Notes: generated by a model from the sequence alone, not told the origin. DNA of 64,000 nucleotides from Amycolatopsis cihanbeyliensis (GCF_006715045.1 NZ_VFML01000001.1:3130501-3194500), one strand, 5' to 3'. Shown: positions 17,362-26,298, counted from the stretch's first letter. A program made the numbers and translations.

Positions 17362-18129
17362 TCACCCCACCTCCTCGAGATCCCCGCGCCCCTCGGAGGC
17401 GGTCGCCGCCACCGGCACCACTCCGGTGGCGGCGACCGATCCGCCGGGTCCCGGCAGCTCCAGCTCCGCGCGAACCGGCCTAGCCGCGGCACCTCTGCCC
17501 GCGGCCCGCACCATCACACGCCGTTCACGCAGGTAACCGTGACCCCCGCGAAGGCCGGACCATCGCCCCGCCACGCACCGCAGTTCCATGTCCGCACCCA
17601 GCCATGGACCGAGGGAGAGCAGTACGGAGCCGTAATGTCGCGCCCTCGCCGAAAGTCGTCGCGCTGTCCGGGACCCGGCCAGCTCGTCGGGTGGACCCAC
17701 CGCCACGAGGTCCACACCGTCGAGCAGGGCGGCGGTCGCCGCGGCGAAATCCGCACCCGGCCGCGGAACGAGAGCGAGCCTGCCGACCTCGACCCCGAGT
17801 TCCCCAGCGGCTACTACGCCGAGGTTCGGCATGCCCACCACCGCCGCCCATGACCCGCCGGCCGTGGCTTCGGCCAGCAGGGCCAACAGCAACGATGTCG
17901 ATCCCCGCACCGACACCGTGCTGCCCCTGCGGAGCCCACCCTGAGGCAGCAGCTCCGCCAACTCCCCGAGCACCGGCAGTACCTGTCCCGTGGTCCGCGC
18001 GTGCTCGACATCGACGGCCACCCCGCTGGCCGTGCGCACCCCTGGTAACGAGGCCAGCCTGGCGACCGCCGGGGCACCGGGCATCCCCACCCCGGCGCCC
18101 CGGACACTGGTCGCCGACTCGCCCAGCAC
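17362..18129 (-). CDS. imuA': ImuA' (SulA/RecA-like mutasome accessory protein)
   Basis: This is the first gene of the SOS mutagenesis operon. ImuA' proteins are short RecA-fold relatives needed with ImuB and DnaE2 for induced mutagenesis in mycobacteria. Here the RecA-like core is visible as LPQGGLRRGSTVSVRGSTSL, a degenerate nucleotide-binding region without a canonical Walker A, followed by LLLALLAEATAGGSWAAVVG and VDLVAVGPPDELAG. I chose GTG 18129 because GGGAGG lies eight bases upstream; this gives 255 residues, near the family length. Longer frames exist but have no ribosome site. A perfect LexA box lies 114 bp upstream. Confidence 0.82.
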   Translation of the reverse strand: MLGESATSVRGAGVGMPGAPAVARLASLPGVRTASGVAVDVEHARTTGQVLPVLGELAELLPQGGLRRGSTVSVRGSTSLLLALLAEATAGGSWAAVVGMPNLGVVAAGELGVEVGRLALVPRPGADFAAATAALLDGVDLVAVGPPDELAGSRTARRLSARARHYGSVLLSLGPWLGADMELRCVAGRWSGLRGGHGYLRERRVMVRAAGRGAAARPVRAELELPGPGGSVAATGVVPVAATASEGRGDLEEVG

Positions 18130-18242
18130 CAGCACCACCTCCCACACGACGACAGGGCCCCACCGGCGGGTACCGGGTGAGTCGTGGCCCACTCGGCACC
18201 GTTGGTGCGTTCTTGTCCACCGCGGGGAAGGCAGTGGTTCGA

Positions 18243-18258
18243 TCGAACGCGTGTTCGA
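18243..18258 (-). promoter_or_regulatory. LexA (SOS) box of the imuA'-imuB-dnaE2 operon
   Basis: TCGAACGCGTGTTCGA matches the actinobacterial SOS box TCGAAC-N4-GTTCGA exactly, and symmetry extends to GATCGAAC/GTTCGATC (18241-18260). It is 114 bp upstream of imuA' and in the right place to repress the whole leftward operon. Confidence 0.85.
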
Positions 18259-18383
18259 TCGAGGCCTAGTCAACACCGAACGACGGCGGATGTCAAGCCA
18301 ACATCGCCCCGGCACTTCCGCGCAGGTCAGAGCCGGTGTGCGGGGGAAGAAACGCGGCGGACCCGGAGGTCGGCGGCCAACAC

Positions 18384-18446
18384 GGGTACACGAACGGCCA
18401 ACGCGCGTACGTGAGCGGCAAACTCACGTACGTGAGCGGCAAACAC
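18384..18446. repeat. Three tandem 21-bp repeats downstream of purH
   Basis: There are three head-to-tail units of exactly 21 bp (18384-18404, 18405-18425, 18426-18446). The last two differ only in their first two bases and near their ends, sharing CGTACGTGAGCGGCAAAC; the first is more diverged. Each unit contains GTACGTGAGC or a variant. The array starts 17 bp past the purH stop, in the 333-bp gap to imuA' that also holds the LexA box. No spacers are present, so this is not a CRISPR array. Confidence 0.75.
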
Positions 18447-18462
18447 GCCGCGTGGGCTGGAG

Positions 18463-20031
18463 TCAGTGAGCGAAGTGGCGGGTACCGGTGAGGTAGACGG
18501 TGGCACCCGCGGCCTCGGCGGCCGCGGTCACCTCCGCGTCGCGCACCGAACCGCCGGGCTGCACCACCGCGCGCACGCCGGCGTGCAGCAGCACTTCCAG
18601 GCCGTCGGGGAAGGGGAAGAAGGCGTCCGAGGCCGCGACCGAGCCGGCGACCCGCTGCCCGGCGCGCCGCACCGCGAGCCGGGCCGAGTCGACCCGGTTC
18701 ACCTGGCCCATACCGACGCCGACGGTGGCCCGGTCGGCGGCGAGCAGGATCGCGTTCGACTTCACCGCCCGCACCGCGCGCCAGGCGAAGGCAAGGTCGG
18801 CCAGGGTGTCCGGATCGGCGGGCTCGCCGGTGGCGAGCGTCCAGTTCGCCGGGTCGTCCCCTGGCGCGTCGATCCGGTCGACGGTCTGCGCCAGCATGCC
18901 GCCGGAGATCGGGCGGAACTCGGTACGTGCCGCGGGGAACTCGGGCAGTCGCAGCAGCCGGATGTTCTTCTTCCTGCCGAGCACATCCAGCGCCTCCGGC
19001 TCGAAGCCGGGAGCCAGGACGACCTCGGTGAACACATCGGCGATCTGCTCGGCGGCCGCACGGGTGACGGTGCGGTTCACCGCGATCACCCCACCATAGG
19101 CCGAGACCGGATCGCAGGCGTGCGCCTTGCGGTGCGCCTCGGCCACGTCCGCGCCGACCGCGATGCCACACGGGTTGGCGTGCTTGATCACCGCCACCGC
19201 GGGCTCGGTGAAGTCGTAGGCCGCGCGGCGGGCCGCGTCGGTGTCCACGTAGTTGTTGTAGGACATGGCCTTGCCGTGCAACTGCTCGGCGTGTGCCAGG
19301 CCGCCCTGCCAGTCGCGGTACACCGCGGCCTGCTGGTGCGGGTTCTCGCCGTAGCGCAGGACCTCCCCGCGCCGCCAGGTGGCGCCGGCGAAGTCGGGGA
19401 ATCCGGAGTCGTCGGCGGGGGCGTAGGAACCGGCGAACCAGGAGGCCACCGCGGTGTCGTAGGACGCGGTGTGCGCAAACGCTTGCGCGGCCAGTCGCCT
19501 GCGTTCGGCGAGCTGGAAGCCACCCTCGCGGACCCGCTCCAGCACCCAGTCGTAGCGGGCCGGATCCACCACCACCGCCACGCTGCCGTGGTTCTTGGCC
19601 GCGGCGCGCACCATGGCGGGCCCGCCGATGTCGACATTCTCCACGCAGTCCGTCTCGTTCGCGCCGGAGGCGACCGCCTGGGTGAACGGGTAGAGATTGA
19701 CCACGAGCAGGTCGAACGCGGCGATGCCGAGCTTGCGCAACTGCTCCAGGTGCTCGGGCCGGTCCTGGTCGGCGAGCAGGCCGGCGTGCACCCGGGGGTG
19801 CAGGGTCTTCACCCGACCGTCCAGTGACTCGGGGAACCCGGTCACCTCCTCGACCGGGGTCACCGGCACCCCGGCGTCGGCGATGACCTTCGCGGTGCCG
19901 CCGGTGGACACGATCTCCACGCCCGCCGCATGCAGCCCGGTCGCGAGTTCGAGCAACCCCGTCTTGTCCGAGACACCGATCAGCGCGCGCCGGACCGGGC
20001 GCTGCCCCGCGGGGACGACCTGCTCGCTCAC
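18463..20031 (-). CDS. purH: Bifunctional AICAR transformylase/IMP cyclohydrolase
   Basis: This 522-residue PurH performs the last two steps of de novo IMP synthesis. The N-terminal cyclohydrolase (MGS-like) domain runs to about residue 200 ([41 protein letters not shown]). The transformylase domain follows ([36 protein letters not shown] with the catalytic Lys-His). Start GTG 20031 overlaps the purN stop by four bases, so the two are translationally coupled. Its formyl donor is made by the folD product encoded in the same window. Confidence 0.97.
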   Translation of the reverse strand: MSEQVVPAGQRPVRRALIGVSDKTGLLELATGLHAAGVEIVSTGGTAKVIADAGVPVTPVEEVTGFPESLDGRVKTLHPRVHAGLLADQDRPEHLEQLRKLGIAAFDLLVVNLYPFTQAVASGANETDCVENVDIGGPAMVRAAAKNHGSVAVVVDPARYDWVLERVREGGFQLAERRRLAAQAFAHTASYDTAVASWFAGSYAPADDSGFPDFAGATWRRGEVLRYGENPHQQAAVYRDWQGGLAHAEQLHGKAMSYNNYVDTDAARRAAYDFTEPAVAVIKHANPCGIAVGADVAEAHRKAHACDPVSAYGGVIAVNRTVTRAAAEQIADVFTEVVLAPGFEPEALDVLGRKKNIRLLRLPEFPAARTEFRPISGGMLAQTVDRIDAPGDDPANWTLATGEPADPDTLADLAFAWRAVRAVKSNAILLAADRATVGVGMGQVNRVDSARLAVRRAGQRVAGSVAASDAFFPFPDGLEVLLHAGVRAVVQPGGSVRDAEVTAAAEAAGATVYLTGTRHFAH

Positions 20032-20711
20032 CTGATCCTCACCTTCCGTCCGTCCACCGTGCAGCCCGCACGGCTCAGCTTCGCGACCACGTCCACCAGT
20101 AGTTCGCGCTCTACCGCCTTGATCCGCTCATGCAGGCTCGCCTCGTCGTCATCGGGTTCGACGGGCACCGCCTGCTGCGCGATGATCGGGCCGCTGTCCA
20201 CGCCCGCGTCCACGAAGTGCACCGTCGACCCGGTCACCTTCACCCCGGCCGCCAGCGCGTCGGCGACCGCATGCATCCCGGGAAACGCGGGCAGCAGCGC
20301 GGGGTGGGTGTTCAGCACCCGGTTCGGGAAGCGGGTGAGGAAACGTTCCCCGAGCAGCTTCATGAACCCTGCGGAGACCACGAGATCGGGCTGGTGGGCC
20401 GCGACGGCCTCGGTGAGCGCCCTGTCCCAGGCGGCACGGTCGGGATGGTCGGCGACGCGGACCGTGAAGTGGTCTACCGCGGCACGCTCGGCCCTGCCCA
20501 AGGCCTCCACCCCGGCGCGATCGGTGCCCACCGCCACCACTGTGGCCGGATATCCGGGCTGCCCCACCGCGTCCAGCAGCGCCTGCAACAGGGTGCCCGA
20601 ACCGGAGGCGAGTACCACGAGCCGGACCGGGGTGGGCAGCTGCAATCGGGTAGGCAGAACGGTCTCCTTGTCAGGCCTGCGCGCTCGGGCGCCCAGGGGG
20701 TCACCTGGCAA
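20028..20711 (-). CDS. purN: Phosphoribosylglycinamide formyltransferase
   Basis: This is the folate-dependent GAR transformylase of purine synthesis. [20 protein letters not shown] opens the formyltransferase fold. The catalytic Asn-His-Asp are in [15 protein letters not shown] and [15 protein letters not shown]. The start is unresolved. TTG 20711 gives 227 residues but has a poorly spaced ribosome site. An AAGGAG six bases before CTG 20657 would give 209 residues, closer to the family length, but needs a rare start codon. The gene overlaps purH and lies 41 bp after the PerM-like gene, as in the mycobacterial order Rv0955-Rv0957. Confidence 0.93.
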   Translation of the reverse strand: MPGDPLGARARRPDKETVLPTRLQLPTPVRLVVLASGSGTLLQALLDAVGQPGYPATVVAVGTDRAGVEALGRAERAAVDHFTVRVADHPDRAAWDRALTEAVAAHQPDLVVSAGFMKLLGERFLTRFPNRVLNTHPALLPAFPGMHAVADALAAGVKVTGSTVHFVDAGVDSGPIIAQQAVPVEPDDDEASLHERIKAVERELLVDVVAKLSRAGCTVDGRKVRIR

Positions 20712-20752
20712 ACCTCACCCTAGACGCCGTCCGACCGCCCGCTCCGCGGCGG

Positions 20753-22315
20753 TCAACGCTCCCGGCCGAACTCCTCCGGCCCGGCGTCATCGGCGTCAAC
20801 GTCATCGGCATCAGCGTCGTCATCGGCATCAGCGTCGTCATCGGCATCAGCGTCGTCGACGGCGTCGGTGGCGGTGGCGGTGGCCGGCTGCTCCCCGGCC
20901 TCGTCCAGCGCGGTGTCCTCGGTGCCGGCCGCTTCGTCGGCCTCGCCGGTCCCGGTGTCGGCTTCGCCGGTCTCGGTGTCTTCGGCGGACTCGGTGGACT
21001 CGTCCTCCGCCGGATCCGGGGAATCCTGGGGCTCCTCGACGAGAGTCACCGGCAGCTCGACGGTCTTCTCCTCCGCGGTGGGCTCGGCGGGCGGCACGGG
21101 GGCGTGCGGGCCGGCGAACCAGGCCACCGCCGCGCCGGGAATGACGATCCAGCAGAACGCGGCTACGGAGAGGGTGCCGACCGGGATGGAGATCGGATCG
21201 AAGGCGCCGCTGCCCAGCCGCCCGGAGGCCAGCGTGCCGAGCAGCACGACCCCGAACCCCACCAGCGCACCGGCGATACCGACCGCACGCAGCCGCACGG
21301 CCGGGTTCGCGTCGATCCGCCGCACCGACCAGCCGACCAGCGCGCCCGCCGCGGCCGGCAGGGCCAGCAAGGCCAGCCACCAGCGGGCATGTTCCTCGGG
21401 CAGTCCGGCCAGCACCGGCAGCCCCGGAACCGGTCCGCCCTCGAGGCCGAACGCGCTGACGGTCACCGAACCGATCGAGAATCCCGGCCCGGCGGCGAAG
21501 CCGAGACCGGCGATCACCGCGTTCGGCAGGTAACCGAGGCACAGCAGCAGCATGCCGGCACCGCTGCCGATACCCGGCGCGTTGAGCTGGAACAACTCGT
21601 GCATCGTGGGTGCCGCGAGCACCGAACCCAGGGTGAAGACCAGCGCGCCCGCGGTCAGCAACCCGGCCATCCCCAGCGCCCCCGCGCGCAGCCCGTGCCG
21701 GGCCAGCGGATCCAGGTAGCGGCGGGCGACGGCCAGCAGGCCGCAGCGACCCGCCGACCCGATCCCCGCGGCCAGTGCCGCCACCAGGCCGGGGATCAGG
21801 AACGCGGGCAGCGGGTCGGCGTCTACCGGGGCATCCCGGGACAGCGTCGAGATGGTGGCGCCGAACAACGCGTGCGTGCCGCCCAGCACGCCGATCAGGG
21901 TGAGCGCCTGCCCCGGCTCGCGGTAGCCGAGCCGCTGCGCGGCCCCGGCCGCGGTCCAGGCGACCAGCAGGACGAGGCCGACCGTCGGCAGTAACGGCAG
22001 GGCCCCCAGCGGATGCCCGGTGAGCTGCACCGGGACCTGGTGAGCGGCGAGCCAGCCGGGCCCCGCCGCCAGCAGTACCCCGGCCGTGGAGAAGTGCGCG
22101 CCCGGCGCGATGGCGGTGATCAGGGCGAGCAGGGCCGCGACGGCCGTGTAGCCGGTGACCAGCGGCCCCACCGCGGTGGCCAGCAGGATCCGCACCGTGG
22201 CGACCCGGGACACCTCCTGACCCGCGGACGGATCACCTTGCCGCGCGGCATCCGCCGCGTCGGGGGGCGAGGTGATCAACTCCATCTGCGTACGATCGCA
22301 TCGTGGTTGCGCCAT
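20753..22315 (-). CDS. perM: PerM-like polytopic membrane protein (DUF6350)
   Basis: This is a 520-residue membrane protein with about ten hydrophobic segments between residues 40 and 405, then a cytoplasmic-type acidic tail of about 110 residues ending in repeated Asp-Ala. Position between purN and the DUF5336/sucD genes and overall design match mycobacterial PerM (Rv0955), which stabilises the divisome protein FtsB and supports division in stress. The tail contains three perfect 18-bp repeats, so its length may vary between strains. Start ATG 22315 or ATG 22285 (MELITSPP); neither has a clear ribosome site. The ortholog assignment rests on context plus topology. Confidence 0.78.
   Translation of the reverse strand: MAQPRCDRTQMELITSPPDAADAARQGDPSAGQEVSRVATVRILLATAVGPLVTGYTAVAALLALITAIAPGAHFSTAGVLLAAGPGWLAAHQVPVQLTGHPLGALPLLPTVGLVLLVAWTAAGAAQRLGYREPGQALTLIGVLGGTHALFGATISTLSRDAPVDADPLPAFLIPGLVAALAAGIGSAGRCGLLAVARRYLDPLARHGLRAGALGMAGLLTAGALVFTLGSVLAAPTMHELFQLNAPGIGSGAGMLLLCLGYLPNAVIAGLGFAAGPGFSIGSVTVSAFGLEGGPVPGLPVLAGLPEEHARWWLALLALPAAAGALVGWSVRRIDANPAVRLRAVGIAGALVGFGVVLLGTLASGRLGSGAFDPISIPVGTLSVAAFCWIVIPGAAVAWFAGPHAPVPPAEPTAEEKTVELPVTLVEEPQDSPDPAEDESTESAEDTETGEADTGTGEADEAAGTEDTALDEAGEQPATATATDAVDDADADDDADADDDADADDVDADDAGPEEFGRER
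20801..20854. repeat. Three perfect 18-bp tandem repeats inside perM
   Basis: Three identical 18-bp units (20801-20818, 20819-20836, 20837-20854) encode a repeated Asp/Ala hexapeptide in the acidic C-terminal tail of the PerM-like protein. An imperfect unit precedes them. Being in frame and perfect, they are candidates for strain-to-strain length variation. Confidence 0.8.
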
Positions 22316-22382
22316 CCGGGTGAGGCACGCCGCCGGTGCCGCATGGTCCCAGCCACACCACCCAATCGGGGCACCACGAGGG

Positions 22383-22543
22383 CTGTTCAGAACGACCCAG
22401 CGGACCGCGGGCCGCCAGGCCCGTGGTCACCGCGGCACGCGGCGCCACCAGTGGGGTGGCGGTGAGCGACGGGCGAGAGGTCGTTGCGGGTTCGCGGCAT
22501 TGGTGACGCACGCTACGGGCTGGATCGCCCGACTTCTGAACAG
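22383..22543. repeat. 160-bp structured intergenic repeat, copy A
   Basis: This 161-bp element is bounded by perfect 10-bp inverted repeats (CTGTTCAGAA at 22383-22392 and its complement at 22534-22543). Inside, AACGACC (22391-22397) pairs with GGTCGTT (22479-22485). It encloses a nine-pair hairpin with a GCCA loop (22405-22413/22418-22426) and a six-pair hairpin (22444-22449/22455-22460). Copy B at 23570-23729 is about 80 percent identical by eye. It lies between the DUF5336 and perM genes and has no open frame shared by both copies. It may be a MITE or a structured RNA. Confidence 0.75.
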
Positions 22544-22581
22544 GACACAACGAACCCACTGGACAGCCGCGGTGCCCGCGG

Positions 22582-23316
22582 TCAGCCCGGCTGGTTGGAC
22601 CCCCCGGGCGGGGTCTCCGGCTTGCGGCCGGGCTCCTGCTGCTGCTCCTGGTAGAACTGCCCCTGCTGGGAGGCGTACTGGGTGGGCTGCTGGCCCGGCG
22701 AGGCACCCGGCGTGACCGGGGGTCCATAGGTGGTCGGCTGGTTGAAGGCGCCGGAAGGCGGGCCCTGGGGGTGCTGCGGCTGCTGCCCGTACGGCTGGCC
22801 GTAGGGCGAGTACGGCGCCTGCGGCCTCGGCGCGGGCAGCTTGAGCACGTTGTGGTCGAACAGCAGCGCCGCGACCGCCACCAGCATCTGCAGGATGCCC
22901 AGGATCAGCACCACGATCATGATGCCGGGGGTTTCGGCGTTCTCGCCGATCCCCACCATGGCATCGACGGACTGGAACGCGCCGAGCACGCTGAACAGCG
23001 CGACGAACGGCATCACCTTCGGCCCGTTCGGCAGCACCCGTAGCGCCGCGAGCAGGCCGGCGACCAGCAGGTACACGGTCGCCCAGCCGGCGAGCGAGGC
23101 CTCGTCCGAGAACCCCATGAAGTACTGCACGAGGCCGAGCACGGTGACCGCGAGGCCGAGCAGAACCGCGATGTTCAGGGTCCCGATCGCACCACCGCCC
23201 TGCTGCCCCGGCGGGGTCTGCGGCGGGAACGGCCCGCTACCCGGCCCCTGGGGCGGCTGCTGCTGTGGGCCACCGCCCTGCGGGGAGTAGCCGGGCCCAC
23301 TGCTCGGGAAGGTCAT
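22582..23316 (-). CDS. DUF5336 membrane protein (Rv0954-like)
   Basis: This is a 244-residue protein with a Pro/Gln/Gly-rich cytoplasmic N-terminus (1-45), four membrane helices between about 46 and 165, and a long Pro/Gln/Tyr-rich tail containing YSPYGQPYGQQPQHPQ. The layout and the place next to perM and sucD match the DUF5336 protein Rv0954, reported to be connected with the mycobacterial divisome. ATG 23316 is preceded by GGAGAGAAGG. Copies of the 160-bp repeat sit on both sides of this gene, which separates it from sucD and from perM. Confidence 0.85.
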   Translation of the reverse strand: MTFPSSGPGYSPQGGGPQQQPPQGPGSGPFPPQTPPGQQGGGAIGTLNIAVLLGLAVTVLGLVQYFMGFSDEASLAGWATVYLLVAGLLAALRVLPNGPKVMPFVALFSVLGAFQSVDAMVGIGENAETPGIMIVVLILGILQMLVAVAALLFDHNVLKLPAPRPQAPYSPYGQPYGQQPQHPQGPPSGAFNQPTTYGPPVTPGASPGQQPTQYASQQGQFYQEQQQEPGRKPETPPGGSNQPG

Positions 23317-23491
23317 CCTTCTCTCCTGTCGTTCGGTCCGTGAAAAGCTAGCGCACCTGCGGATATCGCGTGCCGGTAGTCCGACGCGACGCCGACCCGA
23401 TCGGTTGCGTGGCCCTGGCCGTGTTGTTGAGCGCGGCGGGCAACACCTCGCCCGCACACCTTCCGGACGGCTCCGGGCCACCGTCGCATGC

Positions 23492-23531
23492 GAGCGGGGC
23501 CGGGCACCACCGCTGGTGCCCGGCCCCGCTC
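23492..23531. terminator. 18-bp perfect hairpin, sucCD terminator
   Basis: GAGCGGGGCCGGGCACCA (23492-23509) pairs without mismatch with 23514-23531 around a CCGC loop. On the minus strand it follows sucD and repeat copy B and precedes the DUF5336 gene, so it most likely ends sucCD transcription. No U-tract. Confidence 0.75.
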
Positions 23532-23569
23532 ACTACTGCCTTTCCGTGCCGCTACGGTGCCCTGGAGGG

Positions 23570-23729
23570 TTGTTCGGAACGACCCGGCGACCGCGGGCCG
23601 CCAGGCCCGTGGTCACCGCGGCACGCAGCGCCACCAGTGGGGTGGCGGTGAGCGACGGGCGGTAGGTCGTTGCAGGTCACAGCACTGGCGAGACGCTTCG
23701 CGGGGCTGAACAACCCGACTGTTGAACAA
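23570..23729. repeat. 160-bp structured intergenic repeat, copy B
   Basis: This is the second copy of the element, in the same orientation as copy A. Its ends are TTGTTC (23570-23575) and GAACAA (23724-23729): the outermost pair is T-A where copy A has C-G, and the next two differences give G-U pairs, so base pairing is kept while sequence changes. AACGACC (23578-23584) and GGTCGTT (23665-23671) and the two inner hairpins are conserved. It begins five bases past the sucD stop codon. Confidence 0.75.
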
Positions 23730-23734
23730 GACAC

Positions 23735-24625
23735 CTAGTGCAGGCTCTTGTAGAGCTCGCGGGCGTGTTCGGCGGTTTCGGTGGGTGTTTTGCCGACTTT
23801 GACGCCGGCGGTTTCGAGGGCTTGTTTTTTGGCGTGGGCGGTGCCGCTGGAGCCGGAGACGATGGCGCCGGCGTGGCCCATGGTTTTGCCTTCGGGGGCG
23901 GTGAAGCCGGCGACGTAGCCCACGACGGGTTTGCTGATGTGGTGGTGGATGTAGTCGGCTGCGCGTTCTTCGGCGTCGCCGCCGATCTCGCCGATCATGA
24001 CGATGACGTCGGTGTCGGGGTCGTCCTCGAAGGCGGCCAGGGCGTCGATGTGGGTGGTGCCGATGATGGGGTCGCCGCCGATGCCGATGGCGGTGGAGAA
24101 CCCGATGTCCCGCAGTTCGTACATCATCTGGTAGGTCAGGGTGCCGGACTTGGACACCAGGCCGATGCGGCCGGTGTCGGTGATGTCGGCGGGGATGATG
24201 CCGGCGTTGGACTGGCCGGGGGAGATGATCCCGGGGCAGTTGGGGCCGATGATGCGGGTGGTGTTGCCGGTGGCGACGGCGTGGGCCCAGAAGGCGGCCG
24301 CGTCGTGCACCGGGATGCCCTCGGTGATCACCACGGCCAGGCCGATGCCGGCGTCGATGGCCTCGATCACCGCGTCCTTGGCGAACGTCGGGGGCACGAA
24401 GATCACGCTGACGTCGGCGCCGGTGGCGGTCATGGCCTCGGCCACCGTGCCGTACACCGTCAGGTCCCGGTCGTTGACGGTGACGCTCTGCCCGGCCTTG
24501 CGGGCGTTGACCCCACCCACGATCGTGGTGCCGGAGGCCAGCATCTTGGTGGCGTGCTTCATCCCCTCCGAGCCGGTCAGGCCCTGCACGATCACCTTGC
24601 TGTCACTGTTGAGAAAAATCGCCAT
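23735..24625 (-). CDS. sucD: Succinyl-CoA synthetase alpha subunit
   Basis: This is the 296-residue alpha subunit of succinate-CoA ligase (TCA cycle, substrate-level phosphorylation). The N-terminal CoA-binding Rossmann domain contains [18 protein letters not shown]. The catalytic histidine is in [16 protein letters not shown], and [12 protein letters not shown] is typical. ATG 24625 lies five bases after the sucC stop. The 3' half uses A- and C-ending codons (AAA, GAA, CAA) far more than its neighbours, an unusual composition for this window. Confidence 0.97.
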   Translation of the reverse strand: MAIFLNSDSKVIVQGLTGSEGMKHATKMLASGTTIVGGVNARKAGQSVTVNDRDLTVYGTVAEAMTATGADVSVIFVPPTFAKDAVIEAIDAGIGLAVVITEGIPVHDAAAFWAHAVATGNTTRIIGPNCPGIISPGQSNAGIIPADITDTGRIGLVSKSGTLTYQMMYELRDIGFSTAIGIGGDPIIGTTHIDALAAFEDDPDTDVIVMIGEIGGDAEERAADYIHHHISKPVVGYVAGFTAPEGKTMGHAGAIVSGSSGTAHAKKQALETAGVKVGKTPTETAEHARELYKSLH

Positions 24626-24630
24626 GGTGT

Positions 24631-25800
24631 TCAGGCTCCTGCCGCTGCCAGCTCGGCGGCCTTGTCCGCCGCATTGTCCATCGTGTCCACCACCGTGACC
24701 AGCGGGTGCGCCGCCTCGGCCAGGATCCGCCGACCCTGCTCGACATTGTTGCCATCCAGCCGCACCACCAGCGGTTTCGCCGCCTCGTCCCCGAGGATCT
24801 TCAGGGCTTCCACGATCCCCGTCGCGACCGCGTCACACGCGGTGATCCCACCGAACACGTTCACAAACACCGACCGCACATCCGGATCATGCAACACCAC
24901 ATCCAGACCCGCGGCCATCACCTCCGCCGAGGCGCCACCCCCGATGTCCAGGAAGTTCGCCGGCGCCACACCCCCATACCGCTGCCCCGCATACGCCACC
25001 ACATCCAACGTGGACATCACCAACCCGGCACCATTACCGATAATGCCGACCTGCCCCTCCAACTTCACATAGTTCAAATCCTTGGCCTTGGCCCTGGCCT
25101 CCAACGGATCCTCCGCCCGCTCATCCACCAACCCCGCATGCCCGGGCTGACGGAACGCGGCATTGTCATCCACCGTGACCTTGCCATCCAGCGCGATCAC
25201 CCGATCCTCCGGATCCCGCACCAGCGGATTCACCTCCACCAACGTGGCATCCTCCGCCACAAACGTCTCCCACAGCCGCACCACCACCCCCGCGGCCTCC
25301 TCAACCACCGCCTCCGGGAACCGCGCCCGCCGCACGATCTCCCGCGCACGATCCCCATCCACCCCCCTCAGCGGATCCACCGGCACCCGCGCCAACGCCT
25401 CCGGACGCTCCACAGCCAACTGCTCGATCTCCACCCCACCCTCAGCCGAGGCCATCGCCAAAAACGTCCGATTCGCCCGATCCAACAAGAACGAAAAGTA
25501 ATACTCCTCCGCGATCTCCGAAGCCGCGGCCACCAACACCCGACGCACCCTGTGCCCCTTGATATCCATCCCCAGAATCGCCGCGGCCTTCGCCTCGGCC
25601 TCCACCGCATCCGCAGCCAACCTCACCCCACCGGCCTTACCCCGACCACCGGTCTTCACCTGCGCCTTCACCACCACCGGGCCACCGATCCCCTCGGCCA
25701 CGACCCGCGCCTGCTCGGCAGATTCCGCCACAGAACCCGGCAACACCGGCACTCCATGGGCAGCGAAGAGATCCTTCGCCTGGTACTCGTAGAGGTCCAC
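24631..25800 (-). CDS. sucC: Succinyl-CoA synthetase beta subunit
   Basis: This is the 389-residue beta subunit carrying the ATP-grasp nucleotide-binding domain ([19 protein letters not shown] at the start, [17 protein letters not shown]) and the C-terminal ligase domain ([30 protein letters not shown]). Start GTG 25800 with AGGAG nine bases upstream. It forms an operon with sucD. In contrast to sucD, much of its coding strand prefers G- and T-ending codons (TTG, GAT, GTG), so base composition swings sharply across this operon. Confidence 0.97.
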   Translation of the reverse strand: MDLYEYQAKDLFAAHGVPVLPGSVAESAEQARVVAEGIGGPVVVKAQVKTGGRGKAGGVRLAADAVEAEAKAAAILGMDIKGHRVRRVLVAAASEIAEEYYFSFLLDRANRTFLAMASAEGGVEIEQLAVERPEALARVPVDPLRGVDGDRAREIVRRARFPEAVVEEAAGVVVRLWETFVAEDATLVEVNPLVRDPEDRVIALDGKVTVDDNAAFRQPGHAGLVDERAEDPLEARAKAKDLNYVKLEGQVGIIGNGAGLVMSTLDVVAYAGQRYGGVAPANFLDIGGGASAEVMAAGLDVVLHDPDVRSVFVNVFGGITACDAVATGIVEALKILGDEAAKPLVVRLDGNNVEQGRRILAEAAHPLVTVVDTMDNAADKAAELAAAGA

Positions 25801-25947
25801 TCTCCAGTCTCCTGACGACACGCGACGTTGCTGTGCTCGGTGTCGGAGCGCGGCCCTCCGGGCATGGGCCCGCCTCCGATCCGGTTGAACGCCGACGACC
25901 CTAGCGACCTGCGCAGAGGACGGGGACGGCGCACCTGGTGAGGTCGG

Positions 25948-26298
25948 TCACTGAGGGTCATTCGACCAGCGTGACGGGCTGTGACCCGCCACACGCGCCA
26001 CCCGATCGGTGAGCTCGGGGCCGGTCTCCAGCACCGGAAGCCCGGGCAGCGCGGTCCGGACCCTGGCGAGGAACTCCCGGTCCGGTTCGGTGGCCACGGT
26101 GATCCCGACCACGTCCGGGTCCTCCTGCTCGACGGTGCGGAGCACGGCGTCCACGGTGGACAACCATCCGCCGTAGACGACCTCCGCGCCGGCGTCGCGC
26201 AGCGCGCGGGCCGTGCGCACGGTGGCCACGCCGGGCCGATCCGCGGCGGCACCCGGTTCGACCAGCACCACCCGGGGCGGGGGCCCGGCCACGGTCAT
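25948..26298 (-). CDS. Degenerate cobalamin-binding-domain protein (mutase small-subunit-like)
   Basis: This 116-residue single-domain protein resembles the B12-binding (flavodoxin-like) domain of methylmalonyl- and isobutyryl-CoA mutases, which is normally a stand-alone IcmB-type subunit of about 130 residues. TARALRDAGAEVVYGGWLST and EDPDVVGITVATE align well with that family. The cobalt-ligating Asp-x-His-x2-Gly loop is replaced by PGAAADRPG: the His is gone, and the C-terminal GG region is shortened. It therefore probably cannot bind B12 in the usual way. ATG 26298 overlaps the stop of the upstream membrane-protein gene (ATGA), so the two are coupled. Confidence 0.6.
   Translation of the reverse strand: MTVAGPPPRVVLVEPGAAADRPGVATVRTARALRDAGAEVVYGGWLSTVDAVLRTVEQEDPDVVGITVATEPDREFLARVRTALPGLPVLETGPELTDRVARVAGHSPSRWSNDPQ

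Noticed and set aside
18384..18446. CRISPR-like array
   Set aside because: The three 21-bp units are contiguous with no spacers, and there are no cas genes.
22233..22727. Leftward ORF running through repeat copy A
   Set aside because: The two repeat copies are read in different frames by such ORFs, so no protein is conserved between them.
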